Shown here piece after piece: positions 33,709 to 44,551 of a stretch of DNA of 64,000 nucleotides (its first letter is position 1; every line of letters starts with the position of its first letter). Origin of the DNA: CBDCUW01 sp963734865 (GTDB lineage Bacteria; Planctomycetota; Planctomycetia; Pirellulales; Pirellulaceae); assembly GCA_963734865.1 (NCBI GenBank), contig CAVTIV010000014.1, forward strand, positions 186,001-250,000, read 5' to 3'. A program made the position numbers and the translations under genes. The notes beneath the pieces were generated by a model. It did not search any database. It saw only the letters and a list, made by a program, of their open reading frames with translations, and had not been told where the DNA came from.

Positions 33709-36700
33709 ATGCGACGCCTCTGTTTCGTTGCCTTGCTGATATTGATCTCAATAACGTTGCTTACGACGGAGTGCTGCGCCAAACAACTCAGGCTGGCAAT
33801 CAGCGACGCTCGTGAATCCGTACCTGCATGGGAACAAAAGCTGCTGCGGCAGTTTAAGGCCACGCTGTATGGATCATTGCAGAATGAAGAGCAGGGTTGC
33901 ATTGGTTGTCATTCATCCGATGGCACATCGGCATTAGTTCTATCAGGCAATCCTGCGCGACGATTTTCGGCTGTTGTTGGACAATCGCTATTTGGATGCG
34001 ACCGGACCCGATACGTTGCTCGGACGTGTGACGAGCGGCAATCCAGAAAGACGGATGCCCAAAGACGCGGAGCCCTGGTCACCGGCTCAGATTAAGCAGC
34101 TACGCAATTTCGTCCACAGCGTCGAAGAAACCCAGCAAGTAACGGGAGTTCGTTCCGATCGAGCAGTTCCCGCGATCCTTATTGAGTCCCTACCGTGGCC
34201 AACATGCGACGGCGGACGACAATCAGTTCATTAGCTATCGCCAATTGGTTGGGAAGACGAAGCTTATCTTTGGCGACGATTGGGTGCGCGGCGATCGAGA
34301 CCTGTTTGCCGAAAATGTCGCGATGTTCGGTGGTGCTGACTTCAAGTTAAGTTTCAATGAGGCCACGGGACCCGATGCAAACTTTCTGACCGGATTGGAA
34401 ATGTTAGCGCGAGATGTCTGTAGTCGAGCCTACTTGCGACGCAGCGGACCGTTCGCGAATTGGCAGGAGCCAGCGTCGGATCCACGTGAGCTGAAGACCA
34501 TCGATGATGAACACCGCCAGGCAATTTCGCGGCTCTATCAGCGCATCCTCTACCGTGACCCGAGCGAGGTTGAACTCGGTCAGTCGCTGGACTTGCTGCG
34601 AGGAGTCCGAGAGCTTGAAGGCGAAATATCCCAGCAAGATTCGAGGCTCGTGTTCGAGCTGACGGTCGCCGATCCCGATTCAGGTCAACGTACATCCCGA
34701 ACGATTGACATTCCGGCCAGTGGTGACCGACTTGATGTACGACAGCTCGCAATCGATCAGCGTGGTGGCGCAGGCAAAGCGTCTGAAAACACAGAACTTT
34801 CGGCTGATCCCAGTGCCAGCAAGTCGATCGCCAAGCTCATGTCGGCTGCGTCTAAAATCTCGTCCAACAAACAGCTCCAGCAGACGGTGTTGGGGACGTC
34901 GGTGCATTTGAGTCCAGACGAACCGAATCAACGCGTCGTCATTTGTAACAACAACACGTACCGCAACGTTTCGTTTGCCGGAGTGATGATCGGAAACTCA
35001 AAAGGCGACGTTGTTTCCACGTTCAAGGCGGACTCGCCAATCGTGCAAATTGACGGTGCATGGGAACTGGATCGAGACGGTGGATTGATCAGTTACGAAG
35101 ATGGCAATCGGCACAAAGGATTGAGTTCGATTACCGTTCCGCTCAACGTCGAACAAGAAGGCGACTATTACATCGTCATTCTATGGCGTGCAAACGCTAA
35201 AAACACGCCGCATGCGTTGGTGCAACTGTTTGCCAAAGCGGCCGGCAATCAACTGCAAGCTGGAGATCAACCCATTGTTTCCGAGTCGGGATCGTCAAAG
35301 TTTTTCTATGACTGTAGCAACGATACTGATCCATACTACGAGCTGGACGGAGTGTTTCAATTCGACGCCGATAGCTACGTCGAGATATCCAACGCGGGGA
35401 CCCTGGAACAGGTCACTGCCGGAGCGGTGGAGTTTCTCCCGGTTAGCTCCCAGGGGAAAGCGTTTGAGATCGACAGCCAGGACGCGGAAGGCCGAAAGGA
35501 TTGGAGTCAATTTGATGAAGGTCGATTCAAGGCCTACAACGTCAAAGGAAAAAAGCTTCACGACAACAACAAGAACAAAGGCCAGCTGTTTCTTAAATAC
35601 CGCCCGAGTTCAAAGCCAGCGGACGGCAAGAAACCAGGCTGGCAAGAAGCGGAACTCTACCGGATTCGAATTTACTACCCAGGCAAAAGCGAACAAGAGA
35701 CGCGCGTACCAGTGACGGTGGTGGCGAAGCGTTCTTCGCCGATCGTTCAAATCTCGCATCCAGTACTTGCCAAAGCGGACGCAGTCTTGCGTTTGGACGC
35801 GTCGGCCAGCTACACCGTGCAAGCCAGCAAGCTTCAGTTCTCTTGGAAGCAAGTGTCAGGGCCAACGGTAGAGCTGTCCGAGGCGAAATCCGCTATCGCT
35901 GAATTCAAAGTGCCGCGGTTGAATTCACGCCAGTTCGCTTGGTCGGCGTTATGCGGCGCCCTGATGCGTCATCCCGACTTTTTGTTTACACGGGCTCCAT
36001 CGCAGGCAACGGCCAAGGAAACCGACAAATTGAAGCTGCAACTCGCCAAACTGGCGTTGGACCTTGTTGGGCGTCCGCCGACGCAAGCGGAAGTCGACTC
36101 ACTCATGTCGGGGACGACGTATGCGGACATCGTCGACCGTTATCTCGAATCCGGCGAGTTTCGAGACTTCTACTTTCATCGCATTCGACTGTATCTGGAA
36201 AGCCAAGGTACGACGGTGCAGGATGAACCGGCACGCTTGTGGTGCTACATCGCGTTCCACGACCGTTCCTTCAAAGAGCTTTTAACGGCTGACTACACGG
36301 TCGACAAAGACTTCGAGCGAGTGAAGCGACCTGCGTATCACGGGAAGACTGGTGTTCTCACGACTGAGGGATTCATCCAAGGAAAGCCCGGATTACCGCA
36401 CTACAACTACTCCGCCCAGGTCTCCATGCTATTCCTCGGGTATATCTACGAGGTTCCGCCGGAGATTGTGGAGCAGCGTGAAGGTGTCACAGCTCTCGGG
36501 ACAACCGATCCCAATTCAAATTGCTACAGCTGTCATAAAATTCTGACACCACTGGCGTTTCAGCGTTTGAATTGGACGGATGAGGGTAAGTTTCAAACCA
36601 AGGACGATGAAGGACTCGAAATCGATGCTTCCGATCGTGGGGCAGTGGACGAGTATCCGTTTAAGGGTACTGGACTTGAAGCTTTCGCCATCCAAGCGTC

Positions 36701-36926
36701 TGAGAAAGAGCGTTTCATTCGGACCATCATCAACACGCACGTCAATTTTTACTTCGGTCGTCCACTGCGTCATCGCGAGGATGAGCGAGTTCTTTACAAG
36801 CGACTGTGGGACAATGTCCATGAACATGACTTTAAGATTCGCGAACTCATTCGATCGATCGTGACCAGTGATGAGTACTTGGGCGTCTCAGGCAAATCCG
36901 ATGCGCTCGCTGTATCCAAGAATTAG
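33709..36926 (+). pseudogene. large haem-containing DUF1592/DUF1549-like exported protein with PKD-type domain (two early frameshifts)
   Basis: About 1,070 residues if repaired. A signal peptide (F-V-A-L-L-I-L-I-S-I-T-L-L-T-T-E-C-C-A) is followed by a haem site C-I-G-C-H. Frame shifts near 33960 and 34170 (each like one added base) separate L-L-L-D-N-R-Y-L-D and F-I-S-Y-R-Q-L-V-G from the rest. From 34182 a 914-codon frame is open. It contains a helical region with Y-Q-R-I-L-Y-R-D-P, a long beta-rich insert, a PKD/Ig-like segment (V-L-R-L-D-A-S-A-S-Y) and a DUF1549-like stretch (L-A-L-D-L-V-G-R-P-P-T-Q-A-E). A second haem site C-Y-S-C-H near the C-terminus is followed by F-Y-F-G-R-P-L-R-H-R. 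Partner of the DUF1501 gene 20 bp downstream. Confidence 0.75.
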
Positions 36927-36946
36927 TTGAGTTGAGGCCCCCCACG

Positions 36947-38671
36947 ATGCGGAATCCATGTCAAGTCGATCAGCAGGTAACACCTGGTGGCCCGAACCAC
37001 GTTGATGCCTCGCGGATACCGCGACGAAGGGTGCTACAGCGATCGCTCGGTTCATTGGCTGGCTTGACCTGCGCCGACTTCCTCTCGCATTTCGCGGTGT
37101 ACGGAATGCCGAGCGAACAGCAAGCCGACCAGATGGCGGAAGATGCGACTCGTGCCAGCGAAGATCCGCATTTTCTTATCTATTGGTACTTGGAAGGCGG
37201 ATGGTGCGGGTATGACATGTTCAATCCCATCAATACGGAGAACAACGTCGTCAAGCGATTGGAGAACATCAGCGACGAACGGTACCGCGTCCTCAAGTGG
37301 GGCCAGGACGATTACACCATCAACACGCATGGAGATATTCGCTACGGCTACTTGGCCGAGCCCGGCAAAGATTTGTTCCCCGAGATGGCGGTCGTCAGTT
37401 CAATGCACACGGGTTCCGGTCATTCGCGTGATCGGCTCAAAGTCCACATGGGCAGCTACAATCTCAAGCCGACCGAGGAACGCCAGGAGGATGAGCGTTC
37501 GGTGATGCAGGCGTTTGCCGAGCAGTACGGTCAACCGCATGTGCTGCCGAGCCTTTCCTGGCACTGGTGGTTGTCCGATGGCGAATTGAACGAAGTGCAA
37601 TACACGGGACGACGCGGCTATTATCACGCGCTCGGTCCGCTGCACGCGCATACGATCTATGCCGGCCCACCAGCCAAGTTACGAAAGCTGTTACTGCGGA
37701 TGGAGGAAACCTCCGGTGATAGCGTGGCCACGCTGGTTGACTCGTTTCTCAACAACGCCCATCAGGAAATCCTCAAGGACGAGAATATCCATGCGGTACG
37801 CAGCTACCAATCGGCCCGTAAAATTTACATGCAATTGGCAAGTGGTGGACGGAGTCTCGATCGGTTCCAGCTTACGCAACTGTTCAAAGATCCGGCGCTA
37901 CGTGAGGAGTTCAGTGTCCAGCCCAGTGACGAGTTGATTACCTATCGCAGCGTGAACGGCAACAAAGCTCGCACCAAGTTCTCGCCGAACACGAATGTGC
38001 AAGCGATGATGAGCTACGAGATGATGCGAGCCGGACTCTCGTGCGGATTCTTTATCGAGTCACGCGACGTGCGACGCTTTGATTCGCATAACTCACGCAA
38101 AAATCTCTGGCGGGGCAAAGACGATACGCCGGTGGGAAACAAGGATCAAACCGACATGATGAAGCAGGATTTATGGAATCCTTTGCATTGCTTGGTCGAG
38201 CGACTCAAGAACACCCAATACAAGGACACCGACACGTCGCTGTTTGACCACACCAACATCGTGCTCACTTCCGAATTCGGCCGCTCGATCCACGGGAATG
38301 TGGACGGGATTATCAAGAAGAAGATTGACGAAGCAAAGCAACAATCAGAGATTGGCGGACAAGACATCAGTGCACACTGGCAAGTGACCTCATGCGCGTT
38401 TCTCGGCGCCAATGTGAAGGGTAACTCACAATACGGACGCGTGGGCGAAGCGACGATGATGGCGATTCCGATTCTGCCTGACGGCAGCCTCGATCCGGCT
38501 TACGACGTCACCAGCGGCGAGCTGATCAAGGGGCGCCAGAAGAACGAAAAATCCTCTATCCCCAATCACGGTGACGTGTATTCGACGGCGTTGCTGCTGA
38601 GCGGTATTGATCCCGCCGGGAAGGGACGGAACGACCGACCGCCGCTGAAGTTTATCGCCCGAAAGTCTTGA
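36947..38671 (+). CDS. DUF1501-family exported protein
   Basis: A 574-residue protein with a twin-arginine signal, P-R-R-R-V-L-Q-R-S-L-G-S-L-A-G-L. DUF1501-type segments follow: F-L-I-Y-W-Y-L-E-G-G-W near 75, S-S-M-H-T-G-S-G-H-S, D-H-T-N-I-V-L-T-S-E-F-G-R-S near 440 and H-W-Q-V-T-S-C-A-F-L-G. The fold is alkaline-phosphatase/sulfatase-like but the usual catalytic motif is not clear, and no activity is established for the family. Such genes pair with a haem-containing DUF1549- or DUF1592-type protein, as here. ATG 36947 is taken as start; a TTG at 36932 is possible. Confidence 0.85.
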   Translation: MRNPCQVDQQVTPGGPNHVDASRIPRRRVLQRSLGSLAGLTCADFLSHFAVYGMPSEQQADQMAEDATRASEDPHFLIYWYLEGGWCGYDMFNPINTENNVVKRLENISDERYRVLKWGQDDYTINTHGDIRYGYLAEPGKDLFPEMAVVSSMHTGSGHSRDRLKVHMGSYNLKPTEERQEDERSVMQAFAEQYGQPHVLPSLSWHWWLSDGELNEVQYTGRRGYYHALGPLHAHTIYAGPPAKLRKLLLRMEETSGDSVATLVDSFLNNAHQEILKDENIHAVRSYQSARKIYMQLASGGRSLDRFQLTQLFKDPALREEFSVQPSDELITYRSVNGNKARTKFSPNTNVQAMMSYEMMRAGLSCGFFIESRDVRRFDSHNSRKNLWRGKDDTPVGNKDQTDMMKQDLWNPLHCLVERLKNTQYKDTDTSLFDHTNIVLTSEFGRSIHGNVDGIIKKKIDEAKQQSEIGGQDISAHWQVTSCAFLGANVKGNSQYGRVGEATMMAIPILPDGSLDPAYDVTSGELIKGRQKNEKSSIPNHGDVYSTALLLSGIDPAGKGRNDRPPLKFIARKS

Positions 38672-38759
38672 ACGACGGTGATGGGCAAGTGGATTCCGGC
38701 ATCCGATTCGCGCAAAAGACAAGAATGAAGACAAGAAAACGCCACATTCGAGGATCGTA

Positions 38760-39060
38760 AAAAACCAGACTTTGATCCGGAAGCCAACACAGATCGCTTC
38801 ATCGCCCAGATTTCCGACGACGCGGCTGATGGCGTTAATGCGTTTACACTCTGTTTGCAAGGCGGGATGCCCGGCTACGCGGGTGCCCTGAATTCGGCGT
38901 TTGAACCTGAGGGTGCGCTGCGGCCGCAGTATCTCGAGCTGGTCGAACGGGTGGTTCGTGCTTGTGACCAACACGGCGTCGTCGTCATTCTCGGTCTTTG
39001 CTATCAACGCCAATCAAAGATTCTCCGTGATGAAGCTGCTGTTCGCGCGGGTGTTGCGTT
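38760..39060 (+). pseudogene. glycoside-hydrolase-like (TIM barrel) fragment
   Basis: Open sequence reading K-P-D-F-D-P-E-A-N-T-D-R-F-I-A-Q, G-V-N-A-F-T-L-C-L-Q-G-G-M-P-G-Y, and V-R-A-C-D-Q-H-G-V-V-V-I-L-G-L-C-Y. This is the second and third strand region of a cellulase-like barrel protein. It has no proper start and loses sense after R-D-E-A-A-V-R-A-G-V, where a different gene fragment begins. A deletion remnant. Confidence 0.5.
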
Positions 39061-39305
39061 GGAACTTGAATCCGCAAGTCTTTTCTCACGGCTGGGAATT
39101 GCCGGCGCGACATGATCCTCAAAGCGGCCGCAGCGGTCAAGGCATTCCCGCAGATGCTCGTTCGAAACGCGGCAGTGGTGGTCAACTCATCGCATTCGTA
39201 CCAAGCCGCGATCTCGTCATCACGCGGCAAACCGGCGGCAGCGGTGATTGGCAATTTGAGGAGTATCTCCGACGAGCCTGTGCCGCCGTTATTAAAAATC
39301 CGTAA
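39061..39305 (+). pseudogene. serine hydrolase (beta-lactamase family) C-terminal remnant
   Basis: The frame reads F-S-H-G-W-E-L-P-A, then G-S-G-G-Q-L-I-A-F-V-P-S-R-D-L-V-I-T-R-Q-T-G-G, F-E-E-Y-L-R-R-A-C-A-A-V and a stop. G-x-G-G-Q-x-x-x-x-V-P is the C-terminal signature of class C-like serine hydrolases. The N-terminal three quarters are missing. The 165 bases that follow hold an operator-like 16-mer at 39403-39418 and no gene. Confidence 0.5.
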
Positions 39306-39469
39306 CCGCCAACAAGAGTCGCCGAACACAACATGGCTCAGCATCACTTCTCCTTTCCGGCTAGAACGCAGTGCCGTGAGATAACGAAACAATTGTTTGA
39401 GCTTCTAGAAAGATCTCAGGCGGTTGCAATGACGCGAGTAACTCGTTGCTCTTCGCGGTGCCCCGTCTT

Positions 39470-40726
39470 CTACTTACGTGCAATCTGCTTGAGCATCTCT
39501 TCCACGAGGTTGCGGACGCCATAGTTGCCTCGGTCGTCGACTTTGCGAAAGGCTTGGATCACTTTCTCACGCGTCGCCGAGCTGGTTTGAACCAGCGCTT
39601 TGATCGCCATCTGGCGAGTCGCTTCCTGCTCGCGATTGTTATTCATGGTAGCGATCAATGCTGGCACCGCGGCATCGGCCACGACGCCCAGTTGATCAAG
39701 CGCGAAAGCGGCACGGTAGCGAACTGACCGATCAGGATCGGAGAGCAATTCGCCCAGGTCCTCCACGGCGGGTTGGGCGGCAGGACCAATGGCGGCCAAC
39801 GCATCGGTGGCTGCAGAGCGCACGCCTGGGGAAGCATGCCGTAATGCTTCTTGCAACTCAGGCAGCGCGACGACACCAATCTGGCGGAAAGCCAATGCAG
39901 CGGCTCGCGAGACTTCGATCGTTTCGTCATCGAACACCGAAATGAGCAACGGTGTTGCATCGGCTCGTAATTGCGTCAAATAGTTGACGTTCTCGATTCG
40001 TGTGGCCACGTCTTGATGTGGGTTGGCAATCGATAGCTCAAGCGCCGCGAGATCGGCGTGTGAAATCTTGTCGACGCCGGCTAATCGGGCTGCAGCAGGA
40101 TCAATGGCCCGAATCGCTTGGGCTGCTTCAAGACGAACTGCGTCGTTCTCGAGTGCCACCCTTAACTCGGGCAGTGCCGTCGGTCCAATTTGAATGAGTG
40201 ATTTCAGTGCGTGTGAGCGAACTGGCTCGTCGGCCAACGCAGCGATCAATCCAGAGGTCGCTTTCTTGGCGGCCGGACCGATTTCACCCAATGCCGACGC
40301 CGCTTGTTGACGAACACGATCGTTCTCATCCGTCAACAAAGTGGCTAAGGCAGTGATCGTCGCTGGATCCGCAGCGCGTATCTGACCCAGCGATCGAGCG
40401 GCCACCGAACGCAGATCGTCGTCGGGAGACTGGAGTGAATCGGTCAAGCTTTTGGCCGCGGGAGCGGCGTCCGGGCCAATCTTGCCGAGCGTGTAGGCTG
40501 ACCAGATCGCAGTGTCGAGATCGTCGGAGTTCAATATCTCTGTGAGCGGTTTGACGGCCGGTTGGCCGATGGCGGCCAGCGCACTCGCTGCACCCTGACG
40601 CAAACTGGCGTTGCCGAGATAGACCACGAGCGTCTGCACGTCGGCGGCGTTCGGGCTCGTAAATAAGTCGTTGGCCGACACCGAAATTGGCGTCAATAAA
40701 AGGCCGATGAGGATAATTCGTGACAT
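39470..40726 (-). CDS. exported HEAT-repeat protein
   Basis: A 418-residue protein with a signal peptide (I-I-L-I-G-L-L-L-T-P-I-S-V-S-A-N) and ten or more HEAT/PBS-lyase-type repeats of about 35 residues. Typical units read A-A-S-A-L-G-E-I-G-P-A-A, V-A-A-R-S-L-G-Q-I-R-A and A-A-T-D-A-L-A-A-I-G-P-A-A. These build a superhelical protein-binding scaffold. It starts 11 bases after the DUF1501 stop and is the last gene of that minus-strand operon. Partner unknown; the DUF1549/1553 and DUF1501 products are the obvious candidates. Confidence 0.88.
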   Translation of the reverse strand: MSRIILIGLLLTPISVSANDLFTSPNAADVQTLVVYLGNASLRQGAASALAAIGQPAVKPLTEILNSDDLDTAIWSAYTLGKIGPDAAPAAKSLTDSLQSPDDDLRSVAARSLGQIRAADPATITALATLLTDENDRVRQQAASALGEIGPAAKKATSGLIAALADEPVRSHALKSLIQIGPTALPELRVALENDAVRLEAAQAIRAIDPAAARLAGVDKISHADLAALELSIANPHQDVATRIENVNYLTQLRADATPLLISVFDDETIEVSRAAALAFRQIGVVALPELQEALRHASPGVRSAATDALAAIGPAAQPAVEDLGELLSDPDRSVRYRAAFALDQLGVVADAAVPALIATMNNNREQEATRQMAIKALVQTSSATREKVIQAFRKVDDRGNYGVRNLVEEMLKQIARK

Positions 40727-40737
40727 CAGGGTGTTTC

Positions 40738-42042
40738 TCAACTCCACAACGCCGAGATGGGCTTGCCATCGCGAACGATAGCGACCGGACGACCGTCGGG
40801 CGTGTAATATTCTTTGTGATGGTCGATGCCGATGGCGTGATAAAAGGTCGCCGCCGCATCGTCTGGTGAGTACGGACTATCGATCGGTTCTGACGCCGTC
40901 TTGTCGGTCGCGCCGATCACGTTGCCGCCGCGGATTCCGCAGCCAGCATAGATCATGCTCATCGCTCGCGACCAATGATCTCGACCCGCGCCCTTGTCGT
41001 TGATCTTCGGTGTACGGCCAAACTCACCGGTACACCAGACAATCGTGTTCTCGAGCAGCCCGCGGTCGTGCAAATCTTCAATTAAAGCGGCCAGCCCTTG
41101 ATCCCACGGCGGTAACAGTGTGTTCTTCAAGCCACTGAAATTGTTCTCGTGTGTATCCCAGCCGCCGTTGTAAAGCGAGACGCAGCGCGTACCCGCCTCG
41201 ATCAGGCGTCGCGCTAACAAGCAGGACTGGCCGAAGGTGTGCCGTCCGTAACGGTCACGCATGCTCGCGGGCTCGCGGTCGATCTTAAAGGCTTCGCGGA
41301 TGCGATTGGACTGCAGGATGTCGAACGCTTGTTCATAGGCTTTGTTCATCCCGATCAGGTCCAAGCTCTCGACGCCCGCGTCTCGAAATGTCGTGTCGAC
41401 TCGCGACAGCAACCGCTGTCGCGCCGTCAATTGGTCGAGCGTCGATCCATCAGGCGTTGCTCGCGCACGGACGTTGTAGTCCTTCGCGTTTGCGTCTCCC
41501 AAAGCTGAAAACGGTCCGTAAGCCACGCCGAGATAACCGGCGGTGTGGATCGCCGAGTTGCTTCCGCCGTCGGGAAAGAGCACATATGGTGGAATGCCTT
41601 TGGGAGCGTGATGTTCCCTCGCAACGACTGCGCCATAATCGGGAAACTCCATCGAGGGAATTTTGCGGTTACCGGTTTGCAGATAGCGTTGGCCGGGACT
41701 GTGGGCGGCCTGGGTGTGTGTGACGCTGCGGACGATCGCGTACTTGTCCGCCTGCTTAGCCAGATGCGGCATGTGCTCGCACACTCGAATGCCAGGCACA
41801 TTCGTAGCGATGGACTCGAATTCGCCTTTCATGTCACCGGCGTCGGGCTTCATGTCCCATGTATCGATATGCGATTGGCCACCCGTCAAGAACACGAAGA
41901 TCGCGTTCTTTCCAGACGTCGCGGTACTATCCACCGCTTCGGCTCTCAGGATATCGGGCAAGCCCAAACCAAAGGCCCCGAGCGCACCGACCCGCAACGC
42001 ATCGCGGCGAGTGATGCCATCGCAATATTTTGATTTTGCCAT
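40738..42042 (-). CDS. DUF1501-family exported protein (intact)
   Basis: A 434-residue protein with a twin-arginine signal, T-R-R-D-A-L-R-V-G-A-L-G-A-F-G-L-G-L-P. Family motifs: I-F-V-F-L-T-G-G-Q-S-H-I-D-T-W-D-M-K-P near 50, S-V-T-H-T-Q-A-A-H-S-P-G, Y-N-G-G-W-D-T-H-E-N-N-F and V-W-C-T-G-E-F-G-R-T-P-K-I-N. The D/H residues in these motifs are the expected metal ligands of the alkaline-phosphatase-like fold. The start codon lies ten bases after the DUF1549/1553 stop, the standard planctomycete pair. Confidence 0.9.
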   Translation of the reverse strand: MAKSKYCDGITRRDALRVGALGAFGLGLPDILRAEAVDSTATSGKNAIFVFLTGGQSHIDTWDMKPDAGDMKGEFESIATNVPGIRVCEHMPHLAKQADKYAIVRSVTHTQAAHSPGQRYLQTGNRKIPSMEFPDYGAVVAREHHAPKGIPPYVLFPDGGSNSAIHTAGYLGVAYGPFSALGDANAKDYNVRARATPDGSTLDQLTARQRLLSRVDTTFRDAGVESLDLIGMNKAYEQAFDILQSNRIREAFKIDREPASMRDRYGRHTFGQSCLLARRLIEAGTRCVSLYNGGWDTHENNFSGLKNTLLPPWDQGLAALIEDLHDRGLLENTIVWCTGEFGRTPKINDKGAGRDHWSRAMSMIYAGCGIRGGNVIGATDKTASEPIDSPYSPDDAAATFYHAIGIDHHKEYYTPDGRPVAIVRDGKPISALWS

Positions 42043-42052
42043 CAGGTGTTCC

Positions 42053-44433
42053 TTAATGATTGAACACAAATTCGCGAACGTTCAGTAAACTCCACAACAC
42101 GTCGCGCAGGCCGGCCGTGCGGGAAGTGTTGGCAGCGACATGGGCAAGCTGGTCTTCGCGTTCTTTGTCGGTCGGATAGCGCGACAGCGCGGTCAGATAC
42201 AACTCTTCGATTACGTGGCGGTCGTCGGTGGAAGACTTAATCATCTCACTCAACCGCCCCGCCGGATCGTTGACCTTGGCAAGCACCTCCTGGTCGTTAG
42301 CGAGGTACAAGGCCTGGGCGACGGAGGGTTCATTCGAGCGCTCACAGTCGCACGTTTTCTCGCGTTCAGGGCGGCCGAAGAGTTTCATCGCGTAGCCCGC
42401 GCTGTTGATGGAGTAGCGTACCGGCGGCATCGCTTGACCGATGGCCCGTTGTGGCTGATCCGGCGGCAAACGACCGTAATTTGATTCGACGCCAGTCACT
42501 TGCGCGACCGCGTCCATCAACACTTCAGCCGGTACTCGCCGCAACTGGGCATGCGAATAGTTTCGAGAGTCGGTCTTGTTGGAGTCATTCGGACGCCACG
42601 ACAGCTGATAGGTGCGGCTGTTCAGGATCGTACGATGCACATGCTTCAAGTCGAAACCATGTTCAATGAAATCGCGCGCCAGCCATTCCAGTAGTTGGGG
42701 ATTCGACGGCGGATTGCCGAGGTTGAAGTCGTCGGCGGGAGCCACGATACCAACACCGAAATAATGATCCCACAGCCGATTCACCAAGGACGGCGCGAAA
42801 TACGGATTGTCGGGCGAACGCATCCACTCCCACAACGCTTCGCGCGAATCCATTCCTTCCACGTAAGGAATCACGTCGCCTCCGAGGATCTTCGGCGGCG
42901 TCTTTTTGACCGTGCTGGCGAATCGCCACAGTACACCGGGCTGGACTTCCGTCAGGCCGTATTGCCCGCCGCCACTCTTCGTCTCTTCACCGGTTTTCGG
43001 ATCGCAGTAACGCACTAGCATAAAGAACGACTTGAAGCTGTTGAAATCCGCCTGCGTCCAGCGATCGAATGGATGATTGTGGCATTGCGCACACTCAAGT
43101 CTTAGGCCCAGAAACGAGTTGGCGGTTTGCAGCACCATGCTGTCCGGGTCGCGACGCTCGACATTGATCCAATACAGATCGTTCGTTCGCCGTCGGGCGT
43201 AGGTGCCGTTGTCGTAGTTCCAACGGCCCGCAATGTTGTGCCGAACCTGTTTCGCTTCGGCCAGAAAATCCTCTCGCGAGCGTCCTTCCAAACTCGTGGC
43301 GCACAAGAAGCCATAGACGAACTCGTCGTAGGGAATGTTCCGCGACAGCTTGTCCTCGATCCAATGCTGCCATAGCCAGTTGAATTGTTGCGGGTTCTGA
43401 GAAATGTATTTGCTGTTGCCGGTCCAGTCCGAAAACTTCATCCCCCAGTAACGTGCATATTCGGGCCGGTCCAACAGGTGGTCGACGAGTTGTTGACGCT
43501 TTTCGGGCTCGCGATCGGAGAGGAAATGACGCACTTCGTCAGCCGTCGGCAGCGTCCCGATCGCGTCCAAGTACGCGCGACGCACGAAGTCTTCGTCGCT
43601 GCACAACGGCGACGGATGGACATTCAACTTGCGAAGTTTTGCGGCGACGAACTCATCAATCTTATTGTGCGAAGGAAATGGCGGAAATGGCGAGCCAACA
43701 TCAGTGGTCGGTACGATGACCTGCGCGCTGGCAACACCGCCGGCGTACTGAGCAATGATTGCCGTATCACCCGTCCGCTCGACCTTGATCGTGCCATCCG
43801 CATCGATCATCGCGATTGCTTCGTCGTTACTCGAAAAGGTCGTTAAGCCAGTCACGTCTTCGGACGTGTTGTCATCGAACCAAGCCATCGCACGCACACG
43901 ACTCGGCTGGTTGCGATTAGCAAAGACCAACTCGCTGGGTTGCAACTCGAAACGGACCAGCTTGGATTCTTTTTGCGGATCAAACTTGCCGCCGTCCGCG
44001 ATCCACTGCCTGAGCACGTTGAACTGCCAATCACCAACTTCCATCCGCTGTCCGCCGCCGTGGTCATTCTCGGACGTCGGCTTGGAGAGCATCAGGCTGT
44101 CCGAAGGTGCCTTCAGGTTGCGCGTGGCCCATCACCTTCACTTTCGGGATCGGTCTCGAGAAGCTCCTGGCGGTCGAGCTGCGGCTCAAATCCGAACAGG
44201 CTCAGTCGAAACCCATTTTGGCCCTGGAATGACCCATGGCAGGCGCGCATGTTGCAACCGAGCTTCGAGAACAGCGGCACGACATGCCGCCGAAATTCTG
44301 GCGATCCTGCCATGCCGCCGGCGGACCATCGCTGCTCGGCGCTGGGGATTTCCTTTGTTTGGGAGTCCTCAGCGAACACCGGCGATGCTGAGGCAAAGCA
44401 GATAAACAGAATCAACACTTGCCGGCGCAACAT
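42053..44433 (-). pseudogene. DUF1549/DUF1553 (PSD1) haem-containing exported protein, single frameshift
   Basis: The N-terminal piece has a signal peptide (L-I-L-F-I-C-F-A-S-A-S-P-V-F-A) and C-N-M-R-A-C-H-G-S, the variant haem site of this family, up to L-D-R-Q-E-L-L-E-T-D. Near 44125 the frame changes and A-P-S-D-S-L-M-L-S-K-P-T continues into the 679-codon frame. That frame has an Ig-like domain, DUF1549 (D-E-D-F-V-R-R-A-Y-L-D-A-I-G-T-L-P-T), C-A-Q-C-H-N-H-P-F-D-R-W near 365 and DUF1553 (S-L-V-N-R-L-W-D-H-Y-F-G). The complete domain order suggests a recently broken or misread gene. Divergent from the GntR gene, with a perfect palindrome between them. Confidence 0.8.
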
Positions 44434-44509
44434 GATTATACCCTTACGGACGCAACCGCTTCGTCCCGGATGATTGACGAATTGCCATTCTATCAGTACG
44501 CTCATGCTA

Positions 44510-44521
44510 CTGATATATCAG
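44510..44521. promoter_or_regulatory. palindrome CTGATATATCAG in the divergent promoter region, candidate operator
   Basis: A perfect 12-base palindrome 30 bases before the GntR start and 76 bases before the DUF1549/1553 start. The centre position in a divergent region fits an autoregulated GntR operator. Confidence 0.5.
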
Positions 44522-44551
44522 CTAAGGTGCCAGTGGTTGGAGCCCCATCCG

